From positions 1 to 64,000 of the forward strand of contig NZ_LBMD01000019.1 of NCBI RefSeq assembly GCF_001293645.1: a stretch of 64,000 bases of DNA, in the 5' to 3' direction. Source of the stretch: Bacillus sp. CHD6a (GTDB lineage Bacteria > Bacillota > Bacilli > Bacillales > Bacillaceae_I). The translations under genes were made by a program, and so were the position numbers. Below, piece after piece: positions 53,736 to 62,768 of the stretch (its first letter is position 1; each line of letters begins with the position of its first letter). Under the pieces are notes generated by a model, which was not told the DNA's origin, made no database searches, and was given only the letters and a program-made list of their open reading frames with translations.

Positions 53736-55946
53736 TTAAAGATCAGTTGGAGACCCTATTGGTAATTTTATATGGAAGGTAGTACCTTTGCCGACTTCGC
53801 TGCTGACTTCAATGGTACCATTATGTTCCTCTACAATTTTATAGCTTACCATAAGTCCCAACCCTGTTCCACGTTCCTTTGTTGTATAAAAAGGTTCTCC
53901 AAGCTTCTTCAACTTATCTTCCGGGATACCGATTCCTTCATCCCTAAACGAAATCAGAACCTGTTCTCCTTCTATCTTTTTTACATCCACTGACACAGTT
54001 CCACCGCTAGGCATCACTTCTATTGCATTTTTTAAAATATTGATAAAAACTTGTTTTAATTGATTGGGTTCACAATAAATATCCGGTAACCCTTCTTCAA
54101 TAAAACTAATAAACTGCACATTCTCAAGGGATGCTTGTGCACTTAACAAATCAAGGGTTTCCTTCATAATAACTGAAATATTTTTTCTTTGATAAGAAAT
54201 GGCTTGTGGCTTGGCCAATACGAGAAATTCAGTAATGATGGATTCAATTCTCTTTAATTCAGAGGTGATAACATCAAAATACATGCCATATTGGTCTTCA
54301 TTCATGCTGTTTTGTAAAAGTTGAATAAATCCTTTTAGAGCTGTCATTGGATTTCTTATTTCGTGTGCAATCCCAGCAGCCAATTCTCCCACAACCGTCA
54401 GGGTATCAGACTTTCTTAGCTGATCTTCCATCTCCCTTTTTTCGGTTATATTTCTAAAGATCGTCATGTGCAATCCTTCAATAACATGCTTCTTGGCAGA
54501 GTATTCAATGATCTGTACTCCACCCTCCCCTTCCATACATAATTCTCCACTTAACTCTTCGCTTTCTGGACATTCTCTCCACTGAGCTTGGAGGTCCTTC
54601 AGCTGATCTTTTGGAATGTACCAGTTAAGCTGATTATTTATTAATTCTTCTTTAGACAGACCCATTATTTTGCTTGCATTAGGATTGGCATCTATCACAT
54701 CGCATCTATTATCCCATAGAAGGATACCGTCCATGGCATTATTAAAGATCTTTCTAAATTTTTGTTCGCTTTCTCTTAAGTCTTTCTCCATCTTCCTTCT
54801 TTCGCTCACATTTCGGAAAATAATCATATTGTAACCATCTATAATTCCTTTGTTGGCGGTGAATTCAAGAAGTTTTTTCTGTCCATTGGGCATATGGAAC
54901 TCGAGTTCTTCTCGAATTTCTCCCTTTGCTCCGAACTGTTTTACAATGGAGAACACTCTTTTATCTTTCTTTGGAACAAATTCATGAAGCTTTGAACATA
55001 CCAATTCATCAAGCGGCAATTCAAAGGCTCTGCTTGCCGCAGGGTTCGCTCGTTTTATATTCCCATTATTATCTACTAATACAATTGCATCTAAAGCATG
55101 TTGGAACATCTCTCTAAAACGCTCTTCGCTTTTTTTGAGTTGCAGCTCCATATTGCGCTTTTCTGTTACGTCTCTCATTATTGCTAAATAATACTCGTCA
55201 TAAATATTGGCGGTGATGGTCACTTCAAATGTTTTATGCTCACCTGAATGAAGCACTACGGGCAATTCGCCCCTAACCCTTCCATGACTATCTAGAAGAT
55301 TCCAAATTTTCGTCATCTTATATTGGAAACCATCTTGCAAAAAGTCATCTAATTTTGATTGCAAAAGATCTATTTTAGTCATGGCAAAATTAGAACAGAA
55401 TGCAGGGTTAACATCGATAAATAAGCCCTTTCTATCAAATACGACAATCCCGTCCACCGCTCTATTTATTACATCATGATACATTTGTTTACTTTTGCTT
55501 GATTCCTTTTCTAATTGTTTCTTAGCCGTTATGTCACGAATGATACATATATCCAGCCCGCTTTCGTCCGGATTACGAACAGCTGAATATTCCACAAATT
55601 TAATTGTTCCGTTATCTAAACGGACAATCAATTCATTTTTTAACTCTCCTAATTCCGTTAATTGCGCTTCCTGGTACTCCACTTCCTCTTTTGGCATTAG
55701 CTCCAGAAAATCATGTAATTTTCGACCTAATAATTCCTCTCTTGGCATTTCAAACAGTTCGCAAGCTTTAGAATTCACTTGAAAGAATTCAACATTTTCA
55801 TTAAATAAAATTATGGCATCATTGGCATGTTCAAATGTAAGTTGCAAAAACCTGTTTTCCTTTTCCAGCAATTGAAGTTTGTCAGTTAGAGTTTCTATTT
55901 CTGCCTCCAACTTTCTGGTTTCTTCCTTTACCATGTGTTGGATCAT
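53736..55946 (-). CDS. Cytosolic multi-PAS histidine kinase
   Basis: 736 aa, no membrane segment. A short coiled start is followed by four PAS domains (about 25-140, 155-270, 280-395, 400-510; each ends near an IxRDITxK or FRNxTEK block). HisKA has the phospho-His in ELAAGIAHEIRNPMTALKG near residue 525. The ATPase part has the N box LKNAIEVMP, DEGIGIPED and TTKERGTGLGL. The layout resembles sporulation kinases such as KinA/KinE, so it may feed the Spo0 phosphorelay. No response regulator gene is adjacent, which also fits an orphan kinase. GGGGGAAGG precedes the ATG. Confidence 0.93.
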   Translation of the reverse strand: MIQHMVKEETRKLEAEIETLTDKLQLLEKENRFLQLTFEHANDAIILFNENVEFFQVNSKACELFEMPREELLGRKLHDFLELMPKEEVEYQEAQLTELGELKNELIVRLDNGTIKFVEYSAVRNPDESGLDICIIRDITAKKQLEKESSKSKQMYHDVINRAVDGIVVFDRKGLFIDVNPAFCSNFAMTKIDLLQSKLDDFLQDGFQYKMTKIWNLLDSHGRVRGELPVVLHSGEHKTFEVTITANIYDEYYLAIMRDVTEKRNMELQLKKSEERFREMFQHALDAIVLVDNNGNIKRANPAASRAFELPLDELVCSKLHEFVPKKDKRVFSIVKQFGAKGEIREELEFHMPNGQKKLLEFTANKGIIDGYNMIIFRNVSERRKMEKDLRESEQKFRKIFNNAMDGILLWDNRCDVIDANPNASKIMGLSKEELINNQLNWYIPKDQLKDLQAQWRECPESEELSGELCMEGEGGVQIIEYSAKKHVIEGLHMTIFRNITEKREMEDQLRKSDTLTVVGELAAGIAHEIRNPMTALKGFIQLLQNSMNEDQYGMYFDVITSELKRIESIITEFLVLAKPQAISYQRKNISVIMKETLDLLSAQASLENVQFISFIEEGLPDIYCEPNQLKQVFINILKNAIEVMPSGGTVSVDVKKIEGEQVLISFRDEGIGIPEDKLKKLGEPFYTTKERGTGLGLMVSYKIVEEHNGTIEVSSEVGKGTTFHIKLPIGSPTDL

Positions 55947-56279
55947 GACCTTCCCCCACTTTTATTATATTTACATTCTTTTCTCAAAGATTATTATTAT
56001 TGACGACAGACAGATAACAAATTAGTAAAAAACATTATTAATCAACCACTCTTTATTCTTCTACATACCTCACCATAATTCCTTTGTTCTACATTTAACG
56101 CAATAAAAAAGTCATTTCAGAAATCATTTTGTAATAATTCCAGATTTCCTGTTGATAATGGAAGAGAGGAAAGATTTACTAGACCGTGGAAAAAGACACG
56201 AATGTATTACTCACCTTATTTAATTGTGATAAACTATATTAGTTATAGAATTTTTCAATAGGAGTTTGATGGATTTATA
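55947..56279. other. Gene-free spacer between divergent genes
   Basis: About 330 AT-rich bases with no gene. It must carry the kinase promoter (minus strand) and the radical SAM gene promoter (plus strand). I could not assign either box confidently. Confidence 0.6.
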
Positions 56280-58043
56280 ATGAAAATAATTGCCACTACA
56301 TTAAACGCGAAATATATCCATACCAATCTTGCCATTCGCTACTTAAAAGCTTATGCAGAGCCGGATTATACAGTAGATTTAGTTGAATACACGATTAAAG
56401 ATCCGGTGATGAATATTGTGTCGGACCTTATCCAAAGAAAACCGGATGTTATCGGTTTTAGCTGTTATATATGGAACATTGAAGAAACAATCAAAGTTAT
56501 GAGCATGTTGAAGAAAATTAACCCAGAGCTCATCCTCGTTCTCGGTGGACCTGAAGTAACGTATGATGTGTCGGAATGGCTTGACAGGTTGACGGACGTT
56601 GATTTTATCGTTCTTGGGGAAGGTGAAATTACTTTTAAACAACTGCTTCAAGAATTAGAAGGTGAAAGAAACTTCGAGTCCATCAGTGGCTTGGCTTATC
56701 GAGATGGAGAGCACAAAAAAATATCTCCTCAACGAAATAAAGTAGATTTAAAAGAACTACCATCTCCATACAGATTTGAGGAGGACCTAGCACAAATTGG
56801 CAAACGAGTGACTTACTTTGAGACAAGCAGAGGGTGTCCTTTTAGCTGTCAGTTCTGTTTATCTTCGATTGAAGTGGGAGTTCGTTATTTTGACCGGGAA
56901 AAAGTAAAAGATGATATTCGTTTCCTGATGAATAACGGAGCAAAAACGATTAAGTTTGTGGATCGCACCTTCAATATTAGTCGAAGCTATGCTATGGAAA
57001 TGTTCCGGTTCTTAATTGACGAGCATCTTCCAGGGACTGTTTTCCAATTTGAGATCACTGCCGACATCATGCGACCGGAAGTTATTGAGTTCCTAAATCA
57101 AGAAGCCCCTGCTGGATTGTTCCGATTTGAGATTGGTGTTCAGTCGACCAATGATTCCACAAACGAGCTTGTAATGCGCAAACAAAATTTCGCCAAATTA
57201 TCTCGTACCGTGACCATGGTTAAAGAAGGCGGAAAGATAGATCAACACTTAGATTTAATTGCCGGTTTGCCGGAAGAAGATTACCATTCATTCAAGAAGA
57301 CGTTCAATGATGTATTTGCCCTTCGTCCTGAAGAGCTGCAACTTGGTTTCTTAAAAATGTTGCGTGGAACAGGGTTAAGGATCCGTTCAAATGATCATGG
57401 ATACATTTATATGGACCACGCTCCTTACGAAATTCTTGGAAATAACATCCTTAGCTTTGATGACATCATACGAATTAAGCAAGTGGAGGACGTACTTGAA
57501 AAGTTTTGGAACGACCACCGAATGGATGCGACGGTAGAACACTTGGTTACCCATGTGTTTGAAACACCTTTTGACTTCTTCCAAGATTTCGGCGCTTATT
57601 GGGATAAACAAGGTTGGGCTAGAATTGGCCATCAATTAGAAGACCTTTACAAGCGTTTGTATTCCTTTTTACATGAAGAAAGGCCATATGCTTTATCCGT
57701 AATGGAAACGTTGATGAAGTACGACTATTTACGTCATCAAAAATTCAAGCCACGTAAACCATGGTGGCAGGATCACCTCCAAAAAGAAGATAGAACCAAC
57801 ATTTATAAACAAGTAATGGAAAACCCTGCGTTATTAGGTGACCAATTTGCATCACATAACTTGAACGAAAAAGAACTATATAAACACACCATGGTTGAAA
57901 GCCTACAGTTTGATCTTGAACACTACCTTAATCATGGTGAAATCGTTGAAGAGCAAAGCTATGCTGTCGTTTACTTCAATCAAAACACCAACAAAGCAGA
58001 AATTTATCCTTTATCATCTAAAACAAGAAAAACTGCTAGCTGA
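56280..58043 (+). CDS. B12-binding-domain radical SAM protein (DUF4080 C-terminus)
   Basis: 587 aa. The N-terminal cobalamin-binding-like domain (about 1-135) has LVLGGPEVTYDVSEWL, though I see no clear DxHxxG. The radical SAM core has SRGCPFSCQFCLSS near residues 185-198 (CxxxCxxC). The C-terminal part (about 380-570) resembles DUF4080. Family members often methylate or rearrange unactivated carbons. Substrate unknown. The ATG is 15 bases from AGGAG; a tiny frame ATG-GAT-TTA-TAA (56269-56280) in between overlaps the start as TAATG. Confidence 0.88.
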   Translation: MKIIATTLNAKYIHTNLAIRYLKAYAEPDYTVDLVEYTIKDPVMNIVSDLIQRKPDVIGFSCYIWNIEETIKVMSMLKKINPELILVLGGPEVTYDVSEWLDRLTDVDFIVLGEGEITFKQLLQELEGERNFESISGLAYRDGEHKKISPQRNKVDLKELPSPYRFEEDLAQIGKRVTYFETSRGCPFSCQFCLSSIEVGVRYFDREKVKDDIRFLMNNGAKTIKFVDRTFNISRSYAMEMFRFLIDEHLPGTVFQFEITADIMRPEVIEFLNQEAPAGLFRFEIGVQSTNDSTNELVMRKQNFAKLSRTVTMVKEGGKIDQHLDLIAGLPEEDYHSFKKTFNDVFALRPEELQLGFLKMLRGTGLRIRSNDHGYIYMDHAPYEILGNNILSFDDIIRIKQVEDVLEKFWNDHRMDATVEHLVTHVFETPFDFFQDFGAYWDKQGWARIGHQLEDLYKRLYSFLHEERPYALSVMETLMKYDYLRHQKFKPRKPWWQDHLQKEDRTNIYKQVMENPALLGDQFASHNLNEKELYKHTMVESLQFDLEHYLNHGEIVEEQSYAVVYFNQNTNKAEIYPLSSKTRKTAS

Positions 58044-58072
58044 TTCAGCTAACAGTTTTTCTTGTTTTTCTT
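58023..58072 (+). terminator. Radical SAM gene terminator
   Basis: AACAAGAAAAACTG pairs with CAGTTTTTCTTGTTTTT with an inner TAGCTGA/TCAGCTA pair. The inner bases double as the 3' end of the minus-strand small gene that starts at 58219. Confidence 0.85.
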
Positions 58073-58219
58073 TTTATTATTAGACTCTATTGCATTCTCA
58101 AATGCTTTTGCAGCATTGGGATCGCCAAATTCCGGACCAAATTCCTCGTTTAAACTGTCTTGAGAAATAGCATGGTCCGAACTATGTGCCTGTTTTTGTT
58201 TTTTCTTTTTTGCATCCAT
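58049..58219 (-). CDS. Small charged protein, 56 aa
   Basis: MDAKKKKQKQAHSSDHAIS begins a Lys-rich head, followed by an acidic middle (EEFGPEFGDPNAAKAFENAI) and a Lys/Asn tail. It has no membrane helix. It is probably a small spore or stress protein, but no family is recognised with confidence. Only a poor ribosome site (GGGGGC) is visible. It is the last of three tiny minus-strand ORFs in a row. Confidence 0.55.
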   Translation of the reverse strand: MDAKKKKQKQAHSSDHAISQDSLNEEFGPEFGDPNAAKAFENAIESNNKKKNKKNC

Positions 58220-58233
58220 TTTATATAGCCCCC

Positions 58234-58389
58234 TTATTTACCTTGTCTGCCGTGTTTAGAATTACGGTTTGCGCCTCGGATCATGTCCTCTTTATCATAT
58301 GCAGCAGAGAATTCCGTATCAGGTAAGCTTTCCTTTGGAGTTTTGTTATTGTTTTTCGCTGCATCATGTGCAACTTTCCTCTTTGTCAA
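58234..58389 (-). CDS. Small basic protein, 51 aa
   Basis: Starts with TTG six bases after GGGGGTGA. The peptide opens MTKRKVAHDAAK and ends ANRNSKHGRQGK, with an acidic patch DTEFSAAYDKED in the middle. Its make-up recalls minor small acid-soluble spore proteins, though I cannot match one. It lies 14 bases upstream of the 56-aa gene, so they may be one transcript. Confidence 0.5.
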   Translation of the reverse strand: MTKRKVAHDAAKNNNKTPKESLPDTEFSAAYDKEDMIRGANRNSKHGRQGK

Positions 58390-58424
58390 TGCAATCACCC
58401 CCGTGTTTATAGATTGCCCCTTTG

Positions 58425-58556
58425 TTATTGTTCACATTCTTCATATGCAATCAAAACTATTTCCTCGCCCATTTCTTCCCTAAGCTTTTGTTCATATTCT
58501 GCAATGCGATCAAGTTTATCCTGTGACAGGTTGGCAATTTCAAATTTTTTCGTCAT
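58425..58556 (-). CDS. Small acidic protein, 43 aa
   Basis: MTKKFEIANLSQDKLDRIAE, then an acidic end with EEMGEEIVLIAYEECEQ. GGAGGG lies seven bases before the ATG. It is one amphipathic helix by prediction. Not recognised. First of the three tiny ORFs. Confidence 0.55.
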   Translation of the reverse strand: MTKKFEIANLSQDKLDRIAEYEQKLREEMGEEIVLIAYEECEQ

Positions 58557-58637
58557 ATTTCTTCCCTCCTACTTTTCTTCATACATACTTATTTATTTTA
58601 ATGAAATGCTAAAACTATACATTCGGAGGTGAAATCA

Positions 58638-58991
58638 ATGTCTGATAAACATAAGTCATTGGAAGTGGATGTTCCATACATGGAAGAAACAATGCCGCAT
58701 CAGATCAACTCCCCTTCTTTCAAAGGCTCCTATAAAAAAATGCAACCACCTTTTGTTAACGAACATGGCATCGTGATCGGTGACAGCAAATACAATTCAG
58801 AAGATTCTCCTCTAAATAACTGGAGCGACGAAGTGGATCCTGCCATAATGGCAGGGGACCAATGGGTACATCCAACAAACGATATCGGGTGGAACTCAGC
58901 AGAAAACCGCGAGCTTATTGAAAAATCAAAAAAGCCACAAGGTTTCCCCTTTACACACCCAGATAAAGATGTTAGTTATGATGGAGATTAA
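58638..58991 (+). CDS. DUF3905 family protein
   Basis: About 117 aa, soluble, rich in Asp, Asn and Pro. The run GIVIGDSKYNSEDSPLNNWS and the WVHPTNDIGWNSAENRELIE block match what I recall of DUF3905, a Bacillus-specific family of unknown role. GGAGG lies eight bases before the ATG at 58638. A terminator follows directly. It diverges from the three tiny ORFs. Confidence 0.83.
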   Translation: MSDKHKSLEVDVPYMEETMPHQINSPSFKGSYKKMQPPFVNEHGIVIGDSKYNSEDSPLNNWSDEVDPAIMAGDQWVHPTNDIGWNSAENRELIEKSKKPQGFPFTHPDKDVSYDGD

Positions 58992-59000
58992 AATCTCATA

Positions 59001-59030
59001 AAAAAGAGACCCACTTAGGTCTCTTTTTTT
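59001..59030. terminator. Terminator between converging genes
   Basis: AAAAAGAGACC pairs with GGTCTCTTTTTTT. Confidence 0.85.
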
Positions 59031-59042
59031 ATTGTTTATGCG

Positions 59043-60401
59043 TCATCCAATAATAACTCTCTCTATCGGATAATGATAGTTCGGCGGTTTTTGTTTGCTT
59101 TCAAGAATGAAAAGGAATGTAAGCAATCCCACTCTACCAATAAACATCAAACAAATAATGATAAACTTGCCTATTGTAGATAGATCAGGGGTAATCCCCA
59201 TTGAAAGTCCAGTTGTTCCGAAAGCTGAACAGACTTCAAATATGATTTGTATCAACGCAAATTCTTCCGTGACGCTCAGTATAATGATAGCGGATGAACA
59301 TATTAATATGGCTAGCAAAAGTACGACTAGCGACTTAATAATATCTTCCTCATGTATTTCTCTTCCAAAAATTTTAATATTTTTATTTCCTCTTGCAAAA
59401 TGAAATAAAAATAAAATATTTAATGCAAATGTGGTGGTCCTAATACCTCCACCAACGGAACTTGGGGATGCACCAATAAACATTAACCCACACATAACTA
59501 AGAGAGTAGAAAGGCCAAATTCACTGACATCCATAGTCGCAAGGCCTCCACTTCTTGTAGTAACAGACTGGAACAATGCGTAAAATAAGGACTCATGCCA
59601 ACTCATTCCCTTAAAATAAGCGTTTGATTCCAGTATTATGATAGCAAGAGCACCAAGAGTAATTAAACAAGCAAACGTTATGCATGTAATTTTCGTGAAT
59701 AAAGAAAAACGGAATCTTCCATTTTTATGCATGATGAATTCTTTTACTTCTACCAACACCGGAAAACCGATCGCACCGGCAGTAATTAAGATCATGACAA
59801 TGAATTGTACGAAGTAATCATTTGCAAAAGGAATGAGTGATTGACCGGTAATGTCAAATCCGCCATTAGTCGTCGCACTCACTGAAGCAAAAAAACCTTG
59901 AAAATACGCCTCTTGCCACGTATCAAAATGAGATAAGAAATAAGTACCTAATATTAGTGCTCCAAGTAATTCAATCGTGAGAATCAAAAAAAGAATCTGC
60001 TTTATCAGCTTAACGATTCCTGACAGATTCGACTGGTTTTGGTCAATCATCATCAGCCTTCTCTCTTTAAGACCTATTTTACGTCCTAAGATAAGCCAGA
60101 TAAAAGTACCAACTGCCATTACCCCCACACCGCCGAATTGTAGAACAAACGCCAATATAAAGATTCCCGGCACTGTAAACGTCTCTACTGTATTTAACAC
60201 TGTTAAGCCTGTTACGCTCACTGCACTGACTGCTGTAAAGAGCGCATTGATAAAGCTCCAATCCACTCCCTCGTACCTTGCAACCGGTAGACTAAGCAGG
60301 CTTACTGCAATGACGACAGCAATAAAGTAAAAACTAACAATGAGTTGAGCAGGAGATAAATTATTTACTTTCTTACTTACTGAATTTTTTAATGTAGTCA
60401 T
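59043..60401 (-). CDS. TrkH/KtrB-type potassium channel subunit
   Basis: About 452 aa with four M1-P-M2 repeats. The selectivity glycines are in SAVSVTGLTV near 60, SATTNGGFDI near 180, TRSGGLATMD near 294 and SAFGTTGLSMG near 405. The family moves K+ (with Na+) in partnership with a cytosolic KtrA/C gate; no such gene is adjacent, as is usual for KtrD. AAAGGGC precedes the ATG at 60401. It ends at the shared terminator with DUF3905. Confidence 0.92.
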   Translation of the reverse strand: MTTLKNSVSKKVNNLSPAQLIVSFYFIAVVIAVSLLSLPVARYEGVDWSFINALFTAVSAVSVTGLTVLNTVETFTVPGIFILAFVLQFGGVGVMAVGTFIWLILGRKIGLKERRLMMIDQNQSNLSGIVKLIKQILFLILTIELLGALILGTYFLSHFDTWQEAYFQGFFASVSATTNGGFDITGQSLIPFANDYFVQFIVMILITAGAIGFPVLVEVKEFIMHKNGRFRFSLFTKITCITFACLITLGALAIIILESNAYFKGMSWHESLFYALFQSVTTRSGGLATMDVSEFGLSTLLVMCGLMFIGASPSSVGGGIRTTTFALNILFLFHFARGNKNIKIFGREIHEEDIIKSLVVLLLAILICSSAIIILSVTEEFALIQIIFEVCSAFGTTGLSMGITPDLSTIGKFIIICLMFIGRVGLLTFLFILESKQKPPNYHYPIERVIIG

Positions 60402-60482
60402 AATTGCCCTTTCACATAACAATAAATCTTAATCAAGTTAACTAATCCCCACTTATATTACAGTATTTGTCTAATACTTTCC

Positions 60483-60512
60483 AGTATTGATTAGAAAGAA
60501 TATCTCATACTA
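60483..60512 (+). promoter_or_regulatory. Possible sigma-G promoter of the SASP gene
   Basis: CATACTA at 60506-60512 fits the sigma-G -10 box. AGTATT at 60483-60488 is a weak -35, 17 bases upstream. The gene type supports forespore control. Confidence 0.5.
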
Positions 60513-60561
60513 ATTTTACAGCTTTTATATTGAAAGCTGAACATGAAAAGGAGTGATAAGA

Positions 60562-60750
60562 ATGGCACGTAGCAATAAATTACTCGTACCTGGAATCGAG
60601 CAAGCTCTTGACCAAATCAAATATGAGATTGCTCAAGAATTTGGTGTATCTCTTGGTTCTGACACTGCTGCACGCTCCAATGGATCTGTTGGTGGAGAAA
60701 TTACTAAACGCCTAGTAGCACAAGCACAATCTCAAATCAAAGGTAAATAA
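60562..60750 (+). CDS. Alpha/beta-type small acid-soluble spore protein
   Basis: 62 aa. The family core [17 protein letters not shown] and [17 protein letters not shown]-like blocks are present. These proteins coat spore DNA and protect it from UV and heat. AAAGGAG lies seven bases before the ATG at 60562; a GTG at 60553 overlaps the ribosome site. It is monocistronic with a strong terminator at 60769-60793. Confidence 0.96.
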   Translation: MARSNKLLVPGIEQALDQIKYEIAQEFGVSLGSDTAARSNGSVGGEITKRLVAQAQSQIKGK

Positions 60751-60768
60751 TTTAATAAGAATGGATAG

Positions 60769-60793
60769 AACCCAGAGTAAGCTACTCTGGGTT
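60769..60793 (+). terminator. SASP gene terminator
   Basis: AACCCAGAGTA pairs with TACTCTGGGTT; the T run after it is weak. Confidence 0.75.
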
Positions 60794-60826
60794 CCAATTA
60801 TGTAGATTTACAGAGAACAACCGTAC

Positions 60827-62017
60827 CTAATCGTTCTCGTTGTTTTTCCCCTTGTTTTCTTTTTTCCTATCCTCTTTTTTTTCTTCCATTTGGTTTTTTC
60901 TTTCTTCTTTTTGTTCCTTATTCTTTTCTTTCCTGTCTTCTCGCTCTTCTTCTTTCTTTTCTTTCCTATCTTCTTGCTTTTCTTTTTTTATTTCTTTCTT
61001 TTCCTCTCGCGCTTGTTTCTTTTCTTCTCGTTTCTCTTCCCTTTTTTCTTTTCTATCTTCTTGTATTTCTTTTCTATCTTCTTGCTTTTGTTCTCTCTCT
61101 CTTTTCCGGTCGTCCTGTTCGTTCTTTCGATCCTCTTGTCGTTCTTGTTTCTCTAATTTTTGGTGTTCCTGCCATTCTTTACGCTCATATTTATCCGCTT
61201 CTTTTTCACTCTTCTTTATTTCTACAAAGTTTGACGGACCATTTTTCTCTTCTTTTGCATTGGTATGCTTAATTTCAAGTGGCTTTTGGTTCAATGGGAT
61301 AGTTGGTGCAGGTTGTGACTTGGACGTATCTTCCGTGTCAACCAATTCTGTTTTTTGTTCCTTTTGAATGTATTTTCCCGGAGAAATACCCTCTTTTAAT
61401 GCATCCGACCGCTCTTCAATCGTAGTTTCCAAAGTGGTAATACTGACCTTATCGTCTTGAACTTTTTCCGAGATCGTCGTAATTTTATCTTGCATTAAGG
61501 TTTTCCAACTCGAATTTGTTTCATTAGATAACACAGAAGCAATAAGTACTTCACTATTTTCCGTTAAAAAGCCCTTTTGGCGAAAAACATCAAAAATTTG
61601 TGATGATACATTGGAGATATCCTGCTTTTCCCAGTCTTTCAATTGGTTAATAATATCTTCGCCTTCTTTATTATAAGCCTCCATAGAAATAACCTTCATA
61701 TCTTTGTTTATACCAAGTTCAATGCTTGGATTAACGTCAACGGAGACGTACGCATACACTTGGTTATTTGCATATTTAGGATACAGAGTAAAAGCTAAAA
61801 GAAGGGCAGTCATAACACTAATCAAGGCCCATTTTCCGCGCAAGCCCCAAGTTAGTTTTACTTTTTTTCCGGTCTCTGCCCTATGCAAAGGAAAAAAAAC
61901 GATTTCCTCACCTAAATCTACATGCCCCTTTTGTTTTCTTGACTTCAGAAACTCACCCTCAGGGGTCAGAATGGTGACATGTTCATCATGAACTTCGAGC
62001 ACAATCCCTTTTTTCAC
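60827..62017 (-). CDS. rsgI: Anti-sigma-I factor RsgI with very charged tail
   Basis: 396 aa. The N-terminal RsgI domain (about 1-50, MKKGIVLEVHDEHVTILTP) binds SigI. One membrane helix is at about 62-82. The outside part has VDVNPSIEL near 94-102, the site where RsgI proteins cut themselves. From about residue 265 the tail is almost only Glu, Lys, Arg, Gln and Asp, with repeated QEDRKE and REEKKE units. It starts with GTG and overlaps sigI by 32 bases. The long antisense ORF over the tail is an artefact. Confidence 0.93.
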   Translation of the reverse strand: MKKGIVLEVHDEHVTILTPEGEFLKSRKQKGHVDLGEEIVFFPLHRAETGKKVKLTWGLRGKWALISVMTALLLAFTLYPKYANNQVYAYVSVDVNPSIELGINKDMKVISMEAYNKEGEDIINQLKDWEKQDISNVSSQIFDVFRQKGFLTENSEVLIASVLSNETNSSWKTLMQDKITTISEKVQDDKVSITTLETTIEERSDALKEGISPGKYIQKEQKTELVDTEDTSKSQPAPTIPLNQKPLEIKHTNAKEEKNGPSNFVEIKKSEKEADKYERKEWQEHQKLEKQERQEDRKNEQDDRKREREQKQEDRKEIQEDRKEKREEKREEKKQAREEKKEIKKEKQEDRKEKKEEEREDRKEKNKEQKEERKNQMEEKKEDRKKENKGKNNEND

Positions 62018-62768
62018 TCGTAATCGCCCCTTTTAAATAATCTTTCAAATATATATAATCCCCCGATAATATAATGGAAACGGCAATGATGTATTTTCGG
62101 TTGCGCTCTATTGTTTTTCTGCTCACATCTACCAACCCTTCCAATTGTTTCATTGGTAACATTTTCTTTTCAAACAAATGGTTTTTCAGGTCTTGGTTTT
62201 GAACGAGTGTATATGCAACCTCAATGGCATTTTGTCTTGCATCTGAATGCTTAGGTGAGCATTCCAAAAGATCTGCAAAGCTAAGGCCAAAATCATTTAA
62301 AACCGTTTGATAATACTTTATCTCTTCTCTTCGATGTTCTTGATCGATCTGTTTATTAAATTCTTCTACAGATAACGTAGCTTCTATTTTATTAGAAGCA
62401 TAATCATCTTGATCTACTTCGTGCTCGGACATTGTCACTGTAAAGTTTTTGCTCTCTTTTCTTATATAGTCAATGACTCTTCGCTTAATGATTAGATCTG
62501 CAAAAGAAATCAAGGAGCTGCCTTTGTCTTTGGAGTATTTTTCTATCGCTTCATTAAAGGCTATCAATCCGATACTGAATTCGTCATCCGTTTCACTTAT
62601 ATACCTTTTACACACGGATGACACTGCTTTAGCGATAAAAGGTTTATATTTATCAATTAGATTGTTTTGTAGTTGAATATTGCCAGCTTGTATTTCCAGC
62701 ACTTCATCTTCAAGAGTCTTTGTGCGTCGTTTGCCGAATTTAAAAAGTAGGCTCAGCACCGGCTTCAC
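61986..62768 (-). CDS. sigI: RNA polymerase sigma factor SigI
   Basis: 260 aa sigma factor of the SigI type, with region 2 around IAFNEAIEKYSKDKGSSLISFADLIIKRRVIDYIRKE in parts and a C-terminal helix-turn-helix-like end KQLEGLVDVSRKTIERNRKYIIA near 220. It lacks the usual regions 3 and 4. In Bacillus SigI controls heat and cell-wall functions and is held by RsgI. It starts with GTG right after AGGAGGAGAG. It is first in the sigI-rsgI operon. Confidence 0.93.
   Translation of the reverse strand: MKPVLSLLFKFGKRRTKTLEDEVLEIQAGNIQLQNNLIDKYKPFIAKAVSSVCKRYISETDDEFSIGLIAFNEAIEKYSKDKGSSLISFADLIIKRRVIDYIRKESKNFTVTMSEHEVDQDDYASNKIEATLSVEEFNKQIDQEHRREEIKYYQTVLNDFGLSFADLLECSPKHSDARQNAIEVAYTLVQNQDLKNHLFEKKMLPMKQLEGLVDVSRKTIERNRKYIIAVSIILSGDYIYLKDYLKGAITSEKRDCARSS

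Noticed and set aside
60840-61367. Long plus-strand ORF of Ser and Phe over the rsgI tail
   Set aside because: It is the antisense of the Lys/Glu-rich tail codons, so its length comes from low-complexity sequence.
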